A DNA stretch of 48,062 nucleotides, from positions 1 to 48,062 of the forward strand of contig NZ_NCEN01000022.1 in assembly GCF_002280675.1 (NCBI RefSeq), given 5' to 3'. The stretch is from Novosphingobium sp. 32-60-15 (lineage in GTDB: Bacteria > Pseudomonadota > Alphaproteobacteria > Sphingomonadales > Sphingomonadaceae). Of this stretch, positions 16,789-24,621 are shown piece by piece. The notes under the pieces were generated by a model that was not told the DNA's origin, made no database searches, and worked only from the letters and a program-made list of their open reading frames with translations. Numbering within the stretch: the stretch's first letter is position 1; every line of letters starts with the position of its first letter. The position numbers and the translations under genes were made by a program.

Positions 16789-17808
16789 CTACAGGGTAAT
16801 CACAACCTTCCCGAACAGCCCGGCCGAAGACTGGTATGCAAGCGCGTCCTTGAACGCTTCCATCGCAAAGCTGCGGTCCACCACGGGCTTGATGGCGTGT
16901 GCATCGACAAAGGCATTGAGCCGCTGCGCCATGCCTTTTGACCCCACAAATATTCCGCGAATCGATGCGCCCTTGAACATCAGTCCGTGCGGGCTGGTAT
17001 CGCCTTCACGCGTCAACACGCCGATCAACGCGATTTCGCCAGCAAAGCCCACCGCCGCGATGGATTGCTTGAGCGTTCCCGCTCCACCAACCTCGACCAC
17101 TTTGTCCACCCCGCCACCGGCCAGCCGCGCGGCTTCCGCGCCCCATTCAGGTGTCGTGCGGTAATTGATCACATGATCCGCACCCATCGCCTTCACCCGC
17201 TCAAGCTTTTCATCCGATGATGATGTTGCAATCACGGTCGCGCCTGCCGCTTTGGCGATTTGCAACGCCAGCAACGAAACACCGCCGGTGCCCAGAACAA
17301 GCACCGTGTCGCCAGCCTTAACGGGCCGTGGGCCTTCCATCAACGCATTCCAGGCCGTAACCCCGGCGCATGGCAGACAAGCGGCCTGCGCAAAGTCAAT
17401 CGTTTCGGCCAGCTTTACCACGCCGCGTTCCGGCAAAATGACGATATCCTGCAACATGCCCGGCGCTGGCGGCGCACCCAAAGCCATAACCATGCCGGGA
17501 TTTGGCGGCCCGTCCATCCAATCCTGAAAGAAAATCCCCGCAACGCGATCACCGGATTTCAGCGCGGTCACGCCATCGCCTACTGCCACGATTTCGCCCG
17601 CGCCATCGGAAAGCGGAACGGTATCTTGCTGCACCACCCCGCCCATATACAAACCCAACGGAATGATCTGGTCACGGAAATTGATCGAGCAAGCCTGCAC
17701 GCGAACGGCCACTTCACCCGGACCGGGTGCCGGAGCAACAGCTTCCACCAGCTTGAGGTCGTCAAGCGTCGTGGAGCCTGCGGATATCAACCACTGGCGC
17801 ATTGGCAT
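16789..17808 (-). CDS. Zinc-independent MDR-family NAD(P)H oxidoreductase (quinone oxidoreductase-like)
   Basis: A 339-residue medium-chain reductase with a GroES-like N-terminal domain (SINFRDQIIPLG) and a Rossmann domain at GTGGVSLLALQIAKAAGATVI. The zinc ligands of alcohol dehydrogenases (GHE, four-Cys lobe) are absent, placing it with quinone oxidoreductase/enoyl reductase-like enzymes. A second Met two codons in has better ribosome-site spacing (GGGAGA). It is the first gene of the minus-strand transcript that continues through VOC, MFS and AraC, and a TTTCAC-N3-GTGAAA dyad lies upstream. Substrate unknown; reduction of an enone or oxidation of an aromatic alcohol would fit. Confidence 0.85.
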   Translation of the reverse strand: MPMRQWLISAGSTTLDDLKLVEAVAPAPGPGEVAVRVQACSINFRDQIIPLGLYMGGVVQQDTVPLSDGAGEIVAVGDGVTALKSGDRVAGIFFQDWMDGPPNPGMVMALGAPPAPGMLQDIVILPERGVVKLAETIDFAQAACLPCAGVTAWNALMEGPRPVKAGDTVLVLGTGGVSLLALQIAKAAGATVIATSSSDEKLERVKAMGADHVINYRTTPEWGAEAARLAGGGVDKVVEVGGAGTLKQSIAAVGFAGEIALIGVLTREGDTSPHGLMFKGASIRGIFVGSKGMAQRLNAFVDAHAIKPVVDRSFAMEAFKDALAYQSSAGLFGKVVITL

Positions 17809-17871
17809 TTTCTCCCTGTTTTATGAGCATCGCCGATTCAGCGCCCCAATATAATAAGTTGGACAAACAGT

Positions 17872-17886
17872 TTTCACGTGGTGAAA
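17872..17886. promoter_or_regulatory. Palindromic operator candidate upstream of the MDR-VOC-MFS-araC operon
   Basis: TTTCAC-GTG-GTGAAA, two perfect 6-bp arms three bases apart, directly after the iclR stop codon and 63 bp before the MDR start. The same dyad recurs at 18726-18740 and 24164-24178. Proposed site for the adjacent IclR regulator. Confidence 0.6.
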
Positions 17887-17887
17887 T

Positions 17888-18688
17888 TTAATTCGGGTTC
17901 TTCGCCAGCGCCTCACCAATCGCACGCGCCGTTGCCTTGAGTGCTTCAAGGTGGCGCTTGATCACCGCTTCGTCCGCACCCCGGCGGCCTGGCCAGGTCA
18001 CGTTGATTGTGGCGATGGGCGATCCGTCGACCATGATTGGCACTGCCATTGACCGACGGCCATCGCGCAGAACAAGTTGCTTTGACCGGTCGGGCCAAGG
18101 CAACGTCGGATCGCGCGTGGCGTAGCCGCGCTGCCGCACAAGGCTCAACATCTGGCGCAGTTCCGCTTCGCTGCCCTCTGCAGGATTGGCCGGGCGCAGC
18201 CGGTCAATGATCGAATCGCGCTCGGCATCACCGCATGCGGCCAGATAGGCACGCCCGGTAGCAGTGTGGATATAGGAAAGCTTCACCCCGATTGGCCCCA
18301 GTGTCGCCGAATCCAGCCTGAACAAAGGACTATTGGTCTCGACAATCTCCATGTGATCAAGCCTTGGCGCGCCAAGCACCGAAGGCCAAGCCACCCGCGT
18401 CGACAGCGCCTTCATGTGCGGCGATGCTATTTCGGCAATGCGCGCCGCCGATGTGAACGATGCCCGCTCCACTTGGTCGACATGCGGCAAATAGGCGCCA
18501 TCGGCCAGCCGCTGCCAGATCAGCCCTTTCTGACCCAGCGTCACCAGCATCCGCAGCAGCGTGGCCTTGGGCAGTCCTGTCGCCTGGTGCAGTTCATGCA
18601 AGCTGGCGGCCTTGCGGGTCTGCACTTCGATCAGCACGTCCAGCCCGCGCTCAAGCGCGCGCACGGTCTTCACCCGCTGTTCCAGCAT
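17888..18688 (-). CDS. IclR-family transcriptional regulator
   Basis: A 266-residue regulator. The N-terminal winged helix-turn-helix includes ASLHELHQATGLPKATLLRMLVTLGQKGLI (about residues 28-57), and the C-terminal effector domain is GAF-like. An AAGGAAA site precedes the ATG. It diverges from the ATP-binding protein-carboxylase operon and is followed on its own strand by the MDR operon. A repeated 15-bp dyad occurs on both sides of the gene and upstream of the cytochrome/flavoprotein genes, which suggests that this one protein controls all three units. IclR proteins commonly sense aromatic acids; the effector here is unknown. Confidence 0.9.
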   Translation of the reverse strand: MLEQRVKTVRALERGLDVLIEVQTRKAASLHELHQATGLPKATLLRMLVTLGQKGLIWQRLADGAYLPHVDQVERASFTSAARIAEIASPHMKALSTRVAWPSVLGAPRLDHMEIVETNSPLFRLDSATLGPIGVKLSYIHTATGRAYLAACGDAERDSIIDRLRPANPAEGSEAELRQMLSLVRQRGYATRDPTLPWPDRSKQLVLRDGRRSMAVPIMVDGSPIATINVTWPGRRGADEAVIKRHLEALKATARAIGEALAKNPN

Positions 18689-18725
18689 GGTTTTTCCTTC
18701 CGGTCCTCTCTCGGCAAAATCTACG

Positions 18726-18740
18726 TTTCACCTTGTGCAA
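18726..18740. promoter_or_regulatory. Palindromic operator candidate in the iclR/carboxylase divergent promoter
   Basis: TTTCAC-CTT-GTGCAA, the same dyad as at 17872-17886 with one mismatch in the second arm. It is 38 bp upstream of iclR and 76 bp upstream of the Tm-1-like gene, a position suited to autoregulation and control of the divergent operon. Confidence 0.6.
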
Positions 18741-18815
18741 CGCAAAGTCCCGAAACACCCGTGCAATGTCAACCACTCTGTCGCAGCTATAGACAACAAG
18801 GAGAGGGAACCAACG

Positions 18816-20033
18816 ATGACGAAGCCAAGCGTCCTGTTCATCTGCACGCAGGATACCAAGGAAGAGGAAGCCCGTTTCACCCGCGCCGCTCTTGAAGCAG
18901 CGGGCGTTGATGTGGTCCACCTTGACCCTAGCGTACGCCGCAGCGTTGGCGGCGCGGAGATTTCGCCCGAGATGGTTGCCGAGGCCGCTGGCATGACCAT
19001 CGAAGCCGTGCGGGCGCTGGGCCACGAAGGCAAATGCCAGGACGCGATGATTCGCGGCGCTATTGCCGCCGCCCATGCGTGGGATGCGCAAAGGCCCGTG
19101 TCCGGCATTCTGGCGGTTGGCGGATCAATGGGCTCGGCACTGGCAGGGGCGCTGATGCAAAGCTTTCCCTACGGCCTGCCCAAGCTGATCGTCTCGACCA
19201 TGGCGTCCGGTTTCACCAAACCGTACATGGGCGTGAAGGACATCGCGATGATGAACGCGGTGACCGATATATCCGGCATCAACACCATCAGCCGCGATGT
19301 ATTCCGCAATGCCGCCCATGCCGTCGCTGGAATGGCAAAGGGATACGAACGTGACAAAGGCCCGGCCAAGCCGCTCGTCCTCATCACCACGCTTGGCACC
19401 ACTGAAACAAGCGTAAAGCGTATCCGTCAGGCGCTGGAATCCGATGGCTGCGAAGTCATGGTGTTCCATTCATCAGGCGCAGGCGGCCCCACGCTTGATG
19501 CCTTGGCGCAGGACAAGGACACAGCCCTAGTGCTGGATCTGTCACAGACCGAAATCCTCGATCACATCTTCGGAGGCTTGGCCGATTCAGGGCCGGATCG
19601 CGGCAAGGCAGCACTGGCCAAGGGCATCCCCACGATCATCGCCCCGGGCAATGCCGATTTCATCATCGGCGGCCCGCTTGATGTATCGCAAGTGCAGTTT
19701 CCCGGCCGCCGCTATCACATGCACAATCCGCAGCTGACCGCTGTGCGCACCGGCGTTGATGATCTGAAACGCCTTGCCGATCATCTTGCAGCCAATGTGC
19801 GCGAGGCCAAAGGTCCGGTGCGCGTCTTCACCCCGCTCGGCGGCTTCTCCAGCCATGACAGCGCGCAAGGCCATTTGCAGGATCTGTCGGTTCCCGGCCC
19901 CTTTGCGCAATATCTGGCCCAGGTCATGCCGGAAAACGTCCCCGTTACCGCCATCGACGCCCACTTCAACGACGAGGCCTTTTCCGATGCGATAATTGCC
20001 GCATCGCGTGAAATGCTGGCCGCAAAGGTTTGA
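18816..20033 (+). CDS. Tm-1-like ATP-binding protein (UPF0261)
   Basis: A 405-residue protein of the UPF0261 family, equivalent to the N-terminal ATP-binding part of tomato Tm-1. The start has AAGGAGAGGG upstream. Glycine-rich ligand-binding segments are visible: ILAVGGSMGSALAGALMQ (about 98-115), the central STMASG, VITTLGTTETSVKRIRQAL beginning the second domain, PGNADFIIGGP, HNPQ..AVRT and the terminal PLGGFSSHD. The family's usual partner, a PEP-hydrolase-like TIM barrel, is not next to it. Instead it heads an operon with biotin carrier, biotin carboxylase, carboxyltransferase and phosphatase. Known pathways for 4-hydroxyacetophenones activate the phenol by phosphorylation before carboxylation. 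By position this protein is the candidate for that ATP-dependent step, but no such activity is established for the family. Confidence 0.85.
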   Translation: MTKPSVLFICTQDTKEEEARFTRAALEAAGVDVVHLDPSVRRSVGGAEISPEMVAEAAGMTIEAVRALGHEGKCQDAMIRGAIAAAHAWDAQRPVSGILAVGGSMGSALAGALMQSFPYGLPKLIVSTMASGFTKPYMGVKDIAMMNAVTDISGINTISRDVFRNAAHAVAGMAKGYERDKGPAKPLVLITTLGTTETSVKRIRQALESDGCEVMVFHSSGAGGPTLDALAQDKDTALVLDLSQTEILDHIFGGLADSGPDRGKAALAKGIPTIIAPGNADFIIGGPLDVSQVQFPGRRYHMHNPQLTAVRTGVDDLKRLADHLAANVREAKGPVRVFTPLGGFSSHDSAQGHLQDLSVPGPFAQYLAQVMPENVPVTAIDAHFNDEAFSDAIIAASREMLAAKV

Positions 20034-20040
20034 TTTGAAA

Positions 20041-20487
20041 ATGGACAACGATCTCCCGCTCACCCACGAAGACGTGGCCGAAATTGCCGCCATTATCGAG
20101 AATTCGGGCTACCGCGAACTCGACTTGTCCACGCGCCGTTTCCATTTGCGCATCGCCAAGGGCGATGGCGAAGACTGCGGCCTTACCCAGGAATGGCATT
20201 GGGCCGGTGCCGCCGGCGAAGTGGCTGCACAGGCAGATAGCGCCACTGTTGATCCCGATGCCATTTGCTCGCCCTTGCCCGGCACATTCTACCACGCCCC
20301 CCAACCCGGAGCGCCTGCGTTTGTTGCTGCGGGCGATACGGTTGGTCCCGAAACCGTGGTCGGCATTGTCGAAACGATGAAGCTGATGAACCCCGTCCAC
20401 GCCGGACGCAGCGGCACGATTGCGGAAATCCTGGTGCCCGACGGCACGCTGGTCGCCAAGGGCGACGCACTGTTCAGGCTGGCCTGA
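20041..20487 (+). CDS. Biotin carboxyl carrier protein
   Basis: A 148-residue AccB-like carrier. The C-terminal biotinyl domain contains VETMKLMN with the biotinylated lysine at K114, 34 residues from the C-terminus, as usual. The middle PLPGTFYHAPQPGAPAFVAAGD matches the entry strand of the AccB domain. The N-terminal 60 residues (VAEIAAIIENSGYRELDL) resemble the AccB interaction region. It begins 7 bp after the Tm-1-like gene and ends 1 bp before the carboxylase. The separate carrier shows that this is a three-polypeptide biotin enzyme; it would move carboxybiotin between the next two gene products. Confidence 0.92.
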   Translation: MDNDLPLTHEDVAEIAAIIENSGYRELDLSTRRFHLRIAKGDGEDCGLTQEWHWAGAAGEVAAQADSATVDPDAICSPLPGTFYHAPQPGAPAFVAAGDTVGPETVVGIVETMKLMNPVHAGRSGTIAEILVPDGTLVAKGDALFRLA

Positions 20488-20488
20488 C

Positions 20489-21823
20489 ATGATCCGCAAA
20501 CTGTTTGTCGCCAATCGCGGCGAGATTGCCTTGCGGGTCATCCGCACGGCGCAAAAGATGGGCATCGCCACCGTACTGGGCGCGTCAGAAGCCGATGCAG
20601 CCTCGCTTCCTGCCCGAATGGCCGATGAAGTGGCCATTGTCGGCCCCGGCCCTTCCAACCAAAGCTACCTTTCGGTCCAGCGCGTGGTCGATGCTGCCGT
20701 GCGTTCAGGCTGTGATGCAGTCCACCCGGGCTATGGCTTTCTGTCTGAAAACGCCGCCTTCGCCAGCGCGGTCATCGCCGCAGGCATGCGCTTTGTCGGC
20801 CCTGAAATTTCAACGCTTGAGGGCATGGGCGATAAACTTGCCGCCCGCGCTTTGGCGGTCGAGGCAGGGCTTCCGGTCCTCCCCGGCGGCGAAGCGGCCA
20901 CCCGCGCCGATGTCCACACCCGCGCTGCCCAAACCGGCTACCCGCTGTTGCTCAAGGCCGTTTCGGGCGGCGGCGGCAAGGGCATGCGCCGCGTTGATCG
21001 TGCCGAAGATCTCGATAGCGCGCTGGATATGGCGCAAGCCGAAGCCCAAGCTGCATTCGGCAACGCCGCCGTCTATGTGGAACGCTTCGTCGCGATGGGC
21101 CGCCACGTTGAAGTCCAGCTGCTGGGCGATGGCAACAACGCCATTCACCTCGGCACCCGCGATTGTTCAATCCAGCGCCGCTTCCAAAAGCTGGTCGAAG
21201 AAGCGCCGGCCCCGGCGATGCCTCTGGCCGCGCGCGAAGCGATTGAACAGGCCGCCGTGCGCCTTGCCCGTCACTTGTCCTATCGCGGCGCAGGCACGGC
21301 TGAATTCCTTGTCGATGCAACGGACTTCTCGTTCTACTTCCTCGAACTCAACGCCCGCATTCAGGTGGAGCATCCGGTCACCGAAGCGATCACCGGGGTC
21401 GATCTGGTTGAACAGCAATTGCTGGTGGCGTCGGGCAAGCCGTTGTCTCTAACGCAAGCCATGGTCCGCCCTGTCGGCCACGCCATCGAAGTGCGCATCA
21501 ACGCCGAAGACCCAGACGCCGATTTCCGCCCATCTCCGGGCCGGGCCACCTGCGCGGCATGGCCAGCGGGCGACGGCGTCCGGGTTGATACGCACATCGG
21601 CACCGGCGGCGAAGTGCCCCCGTTCTACGATTCCCTGATGGGCAAGTTGATCGTTCATGGCCAGACGCGCGAACAGGCGGTCGAACGCCTCGGCAAAGCG
21701 CTGGCATCACTGCACATCGAAGGCCTGCCCACCACCACCCCGCTCCATCGCCGCATCGTGGCAGACCCGCGCTTTATCGCAGGCGGCGTCGATACCGGCT
21801 TTCTCAACGGACTTGCCCAATGA
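20489..21823 (+). CDS. Biotin carboxylase subunit (ATP-grasp)
   Basis: A 444-residue enzyme, AccC length, that carboxylates biotin using ATP and bicarbonate. The N-terminal MIRKLFVANRGEIA and HPGYGFLSEN motifs, the glycine-rich ATP loop SGGGGKGMR (159-167), the HVEVQ strand and the metal/bicarbonate segment ELNARIQVEHPVTE are all intact. It starts one base after the carrier stop and overlaps the carboxyltransferase by 4 bp (ATGA). It is one of three carboxylase parts encoded consecutively, so it serves a dedicated carboxylation, not fatty-acid synthesis, whose carboxyltransferase is of a different type. Confidence 0.93.
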   Translation: MIRKLFVANRGEIALRVIRTAQKMGIATVLGASEADAASLPARMADEVAIVGPGPSNQSYLSVQRVVDAAVRSGCDAVHPGYGFLSENAAFASAVIAAGMRFVGPEISTLEGMGDKLAARALAVEAGLPVLPGGEAATRADVHTRAAQTGYPLLLKAVSGGGGKGMRRVDRAEDLDSALDMAQAEAQAAFGNAAVYVERFVAMGRHVEVQLLGDGNNAIHLGTRDCSIQRRFQKLVEEAPAPAMPLAAREAIEQAAVRLARHLSYRGAGTAEFLVDATDFSFYFLELNARIQVEHPVTEAITGVDLVEQQLLVASGKPLSLTQAMVRPVGHAIEVRINAEDPDADFRPSPGRATCAAWPAGDGVRVDTHIGTGGEVPPFYDSLMGKLIVHGQTREQAVERLGKALASLHIEGLPTTTPLHRRIVADPRFIAGGVDTGFLNGLAQ

Positions 21824-23292
21824 CCGAGATCCGTCTTGTCGACGTCACCATGCGCGATGGCAACCAGAGCCTGTGGGGCGCCACCGGCCTCAACACCGCG
21901 CACATGCTGCAAGCCGCCGCCCTCACCGAGGCTTGCGGCTTTCGCGCCATCGATTTTTCCTCGTCCAGCCACATGGCCGTCGCGGTCCGGTACTTCCGGA
22001 ACAATCCGTGGGAACGCATGCGCCGCATGGCACAGGCCATGCCCTCCACGCCGCTGCAATTCATCACCACCGGCTTGCGCTTCATCGCATGGCAGCAGGC
22101 CGACCCGGAATTCATGCGGCTGGTCTATCGCGCGCTTCAGGTGAACGGCGTGGGCCGCTTCGTCCTGCTTGATCCGATGCATGAAGTGCCTGCCGTGATC
22201 GAAGCGGCAAAGCTGGTAAAGGATGAAGGCAGCGCCGAAGTTATGGCCGCGCTCACCTTCACCTTGTCGGAAATCCACACCGACCGGTTCTATGCCGATT
22301 TCGCCCGCGCTGTTGGCCAAAGCCCGAATATTGACCTGTTCTATATCAAGGACCCCGCAGGCCTGCTCTCGGTGGACCGCGCCCGCACGCTTGTTCCTGC
22401 GGTCAAGGCCGCCATCGGCAATCGTCCGCTGGAAATCCATGCCCACACCACCGTCGGCCTTGGCATGATGTCCAGCCTTGAGGCGGCAAAGCTTGGCATT
22501 TCGGCCATCCACGTCGGCGTCGGCCCCGGCGGCGATGGCTCCTCCTTGCCCGAAGCCAACCGCATGGTCGCCAATCTTGAAGAAGCAGGCTTTGATGTCG
22601 GCATAGACAAGGCCTCGCTAAAACGCCTCACCACCTATTGGCAGCAAGTCGCATTGGCTGAAGGCCTGCCCCCCGGCATGCCGCAAAACTTCGACGCCAG
22701 CTTCCTGCGCCACCAGATTGCCGGAGGCGTGATGACCACCATCGCGCGCCAGCTTGAAGAACTGGGCCTGTCCGACCGGATGGACGCGGTGATCGCCGAA
22801 ACCGGGCAAGTCCGCGCCGATCTCGGCTTTCCCATCATGGTCACGCCCTTCCCGCAAATGGTCATGACACAGGCGCTGTTCAACGTGATCGGCGACACCC
22901 GCTATGCGCAGGTCTCCGACCAGGTGATCCGCTATTGCATGGGCAAATTCGGCAAACCCACCTCGCCGGTCGATCCCCAAGTCCTCGCCACGATCATGGA
23001 CCGACCCCGTTCGCGCGAGTTGGAGAACGAGCCGATGTTCCCCGCACTGGCCGATTTGCGCCGCCAGTTCGGCACCAACCTGCCCGACGAGGAATTCCTG
23101 CTGCGCGCGGTCATGCCGGGGGAACAGGTCGACGCCATGCTTTCCGCAGGCCGCTCGCGCGCTACTTATTCGCCACATGCTGCGCCCATCCTGTCGCTGT
23201 TGCGCCAACTCGCGGCAAAGCCCCACGCGCGCGATCTTGTGATCGAACGCGGCGGCTTCCGTCTCGCCCTCCATGCCGGAGCATCGCTTTGA
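21820..23292 (+). CDS. HMGL-like (pyruvate carboxylase subunit B-type) carboxyltransferase with altered acceptor site
   Basis: A 490-residue TIM-barrel carboxyltransferase of the DRE-TIM/HMGL superfamily, resembling pyruvate carboxylase subunit B and oxaloacetate decarboxylase alpha but without a fused biotin domain. The metal-site Asp is D13 (MRDGNQS), the likely carbamylated lysine K177 (YIKDPAG), and the metal histidines H207 and H209 (EIHAHTT). In pyruvate enzymes the segment LLRGQNLLGY carries an arginine that holds the pyruvate carboxylate. Here the aligned segment reads FITTGLRFIAW, with Thr84 at that position. RDAHQS is likewise changed to RDGNQS. The acceptor is therefore probably not pyruvate. 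With the neighbours, an aryl methyl ketone such as a (phosphorylated) 4-hydroxyacetophenone is the favoured guess. Confidence 0.88.
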   Translation: MTEIRLVDVTMRDGNQSLWGATGLNTAHMLQAAALTEACGFRAIDFSSSSHMAVAVRYFRNNPWERMRRMAQAMPSTPLQFITTGLRFIAWQQADPEFMRLVYRALQVNGVGRFVLLDPMHEVPAVIEAAKLVKDEGSAEVMAALTFTLSEIHTDRFYADFARAVGQSPNIDLFYIKDPAGLLSVDRARTLVPAVKAAIGNRPLEIHAHTTVGLGMMSSLEAAKLGISAIHVGVGPGGDGSSLPEANRMVANLEEAGFDVGIDKASLKRLTTYWQQVALAEGLPPGMPQNFDASFLRHQIAGGVMTTIARQLEELGLSDRMDAVIAETGQVRADLGFPIMVTPFPQMVMTQALFNVIGDTRYAQVSDQVIRYCMGKFGKPTSPVDPQVLATIMDRPRSRELENEPMFPALADLRRQFGTNLPDEEFLLRAVMPGEQVDAMLSAGRSRATYSPHAAPILSLLRQLAAKPHARDLVIERGGFRLALHAGASL

Positions 23293-23294
23293 AA

Positions 23295-24140
23295 ATGAAC
23301 GCCGAAATATCCGCGCGCCTACGCGGTGCAGCAGGCTTTATCTTTGATATGGACGGCACCATTGCGCTGGGGGATTCCAAAAGCGGCGGCCACCGCGCCC
23401 TGCCCCACGCCATCGCCGTTCTGGAAACACTGAAGGCCGCCGGAACGCCCTTTGTCGTATTCACCAACGGCACCGCCAAGCCGCCTGCCGCATATGCCCA
23501 ATCGCTGCGCAATGCAGGGTTTCCGGTGGCCGACGGGCAAATGCTCACGCCGTCATCGTCCGCCGCAATCTGGCTGGCCAAGTCCGGCCTGACAAAAGTC
23601 CGCGTGTTGGGCAATGCGGGCTGTGCGGCCCCACTGGTGGATGCAGGCCTTGACGTGATCGGGCCATCAGACGAAGCCGAAGGCGTCCAGGCCGTCTATA
23701 CCGGCTGGTTCCGCGAGTTTGATTTTGCCGCGCTTGAAGCGGGATGCCATTCGCTGTGGGGTGGTGCCCGTCTGGTAACAGCAAGCAACGTGCCCTTCTT
23801 TGCCACGGAAAATGGCCGCGCCATCGGCGCTAGCTATCCCATCAATGCCATGCTGTCAGCCATGACCGGAAAGCGCCCGCGCATCTTGGGCAAGCCTTCG
23901 CGGGTAGCATTCGAAACGGCCCTTGGCGTCATGGGGCTGCCTCGTAGCGCCGCCAAGGATATAATCGTAGTGGGCGATGATCCGGCGCTTGAGATGCGCA
24001 TGGCCAATGATGCAGGTGCGTCTTCGGTTGGCTTGGCAACAGGGGTCATGTCAGCCGATGCAGAATTGCCCGAACACAGCCGCCCGTCCTGTCTGCTGGG
24101 CGATCTTGAACCGATGCTCGCCGCACTGCAGGCAGGTTAA
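23295..24140 (+). CDS. HAD-superfamily phosphatase (NagD/4-nitrophenylphosphatase-like)
   Basis: A 281-residue subclass IIA HAD hydrolase. Motif I, FIFDMDGTIALGD, has nucleophile D20 and acid D22; motif II is VFTNGT; motif III/IV is IIVVGDDPALEMRMA. The cap domain lies between motifs II and III, typical of NagD-like phosphatases that act on small phosphoesters including aryl phosphates. The ATG follows the carboxyltransferase stop by 2 bp; a TTG two codons earlier overlaps that stop. It is the last gene of the Tm-1-carboxylase operon. In a phosphorylate-carboxylate-dephosphorylate scheme it would remove the phosphate from the carboxylated product. Confidence 0.88.
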   Translation: MNAEISARLRGAAGFIFDMDGTIALGDSKSGGHRALPHAIAVLETLKAAGTPFVVFTNGTAKPPAAYAQSLRNAGFPVADGQMLTPSSSAAIWLAKSGLTKVRVLGNAGCAAPLVDAGLDVIGPSDEAEGVQAVYTGWFREFDFAALEAGCHSLWGGARLVTASNVPFFATENGRAIGASYPINAMLSAMTGKRPRILGKPSRVAFETALGVMGLPRSAAKDIIVVGDDPALEMRMANDAGASSVGLATGVMSADAELPEHSRPSCLLGDLEPMLAALQAG

Positions 24141-24163
24141 CGGCGCTCTAAAGTTTTTCCAGA

Positions 24164-24178
24164 TTTCACCAGGCGAAA
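24164..24178. promoter_or_regulatory. Palindromic operator candidate upstream of the cytochrome/flavoprotein genes
   Basis: TTTCAC-CAG-GCGAAA, the third occurrence of the dyad seen at 17872 and 18726 (one mismatch), in the 149-bp gap between the phosphatase and cytochrome genes. It marks a probable second promoter under the same regulator. Confidence 0.55.
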
Positions 24179-24289
24179 TTCGGCGCCCGTGCTTTTCGTG
24201 GCTCTGGCCCCAAGCACTGATAGAGTTGGCACAAGCTAAGACAAAGCGGCGCTGCAACAGCCGCTATAAGTTGGGACGAGGAGCCAAGA

Positions 24290-24616
24290 ATGACGCGAAT
24301 CGCAATGTCGATTATGGCCGCAAGCATATTGGCGGGAGCCGCGCCCTTGATGGCCGGACAGAAGCTCGGCGAAGTGCAAGGATCACGCACGCCTGACGAG
24401 ATTTACGCCAAGACTTGCGGATATTGCCACGGACGCAATGTCGGCCCGATCATCCTTGGGCGCGCCCTGCCTGCGGAATCGGTCAAGTACATCGTGCGCC
24501 ACGGCCAGAACGGAATGCCCGCCTTCCGCCCCACCGAAGTCAAGCCATCCGAACTGGAGGCGCTGGCACTATGGATCGAGAAAAGCGCGGCGCGCAAGCA
24601 GGAGCACGGATATTGA
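24290..24616 (+). CDS. Small periplasmic c-type cytochrome (flavocytochrome subunit)
   Basis: A 108-residue protein with a signal peptide (MTRIAMSIMAASILAGAAPLMA) and one haem c site, CGYCH (C43, C46, H47). The likely distal ligand is M76 in NGMPAF. Size and position match the cytochrome subunits of p-cresol methylhydroxylase, eugenol hydroxylase and 4-ethylphenol methylenehydroxylase, which accept electrons from the FAD subunit. The flavoprotein gene follows by 5 bp. The ribosome site is GAGGAG. It would pass electrons to the respiratory chain in the periplasm. Confidence 0.9.
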   Translation: MTRIAMSIMAASILAGAAPLMAGQKLGEVQGSRTPDEIYAKTCGYCHGRNVGPIILGRALPAESVKYIVRHGQNGMPAFRPTEVKPSELEALALWIEKSAARKQEHGY

Positions 24617-24621
24617 GCAGC

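Noticed and set aside
18816..23292. Acetyl-CoA or propionyl-CoA carboxylase for the biotin operon
   Set aside because: Those enzymes use crotonase-fold carboxyltransferases (AccA/D or PccB). Here the carboxyltransferase is an HMGL-type TIM barrel.
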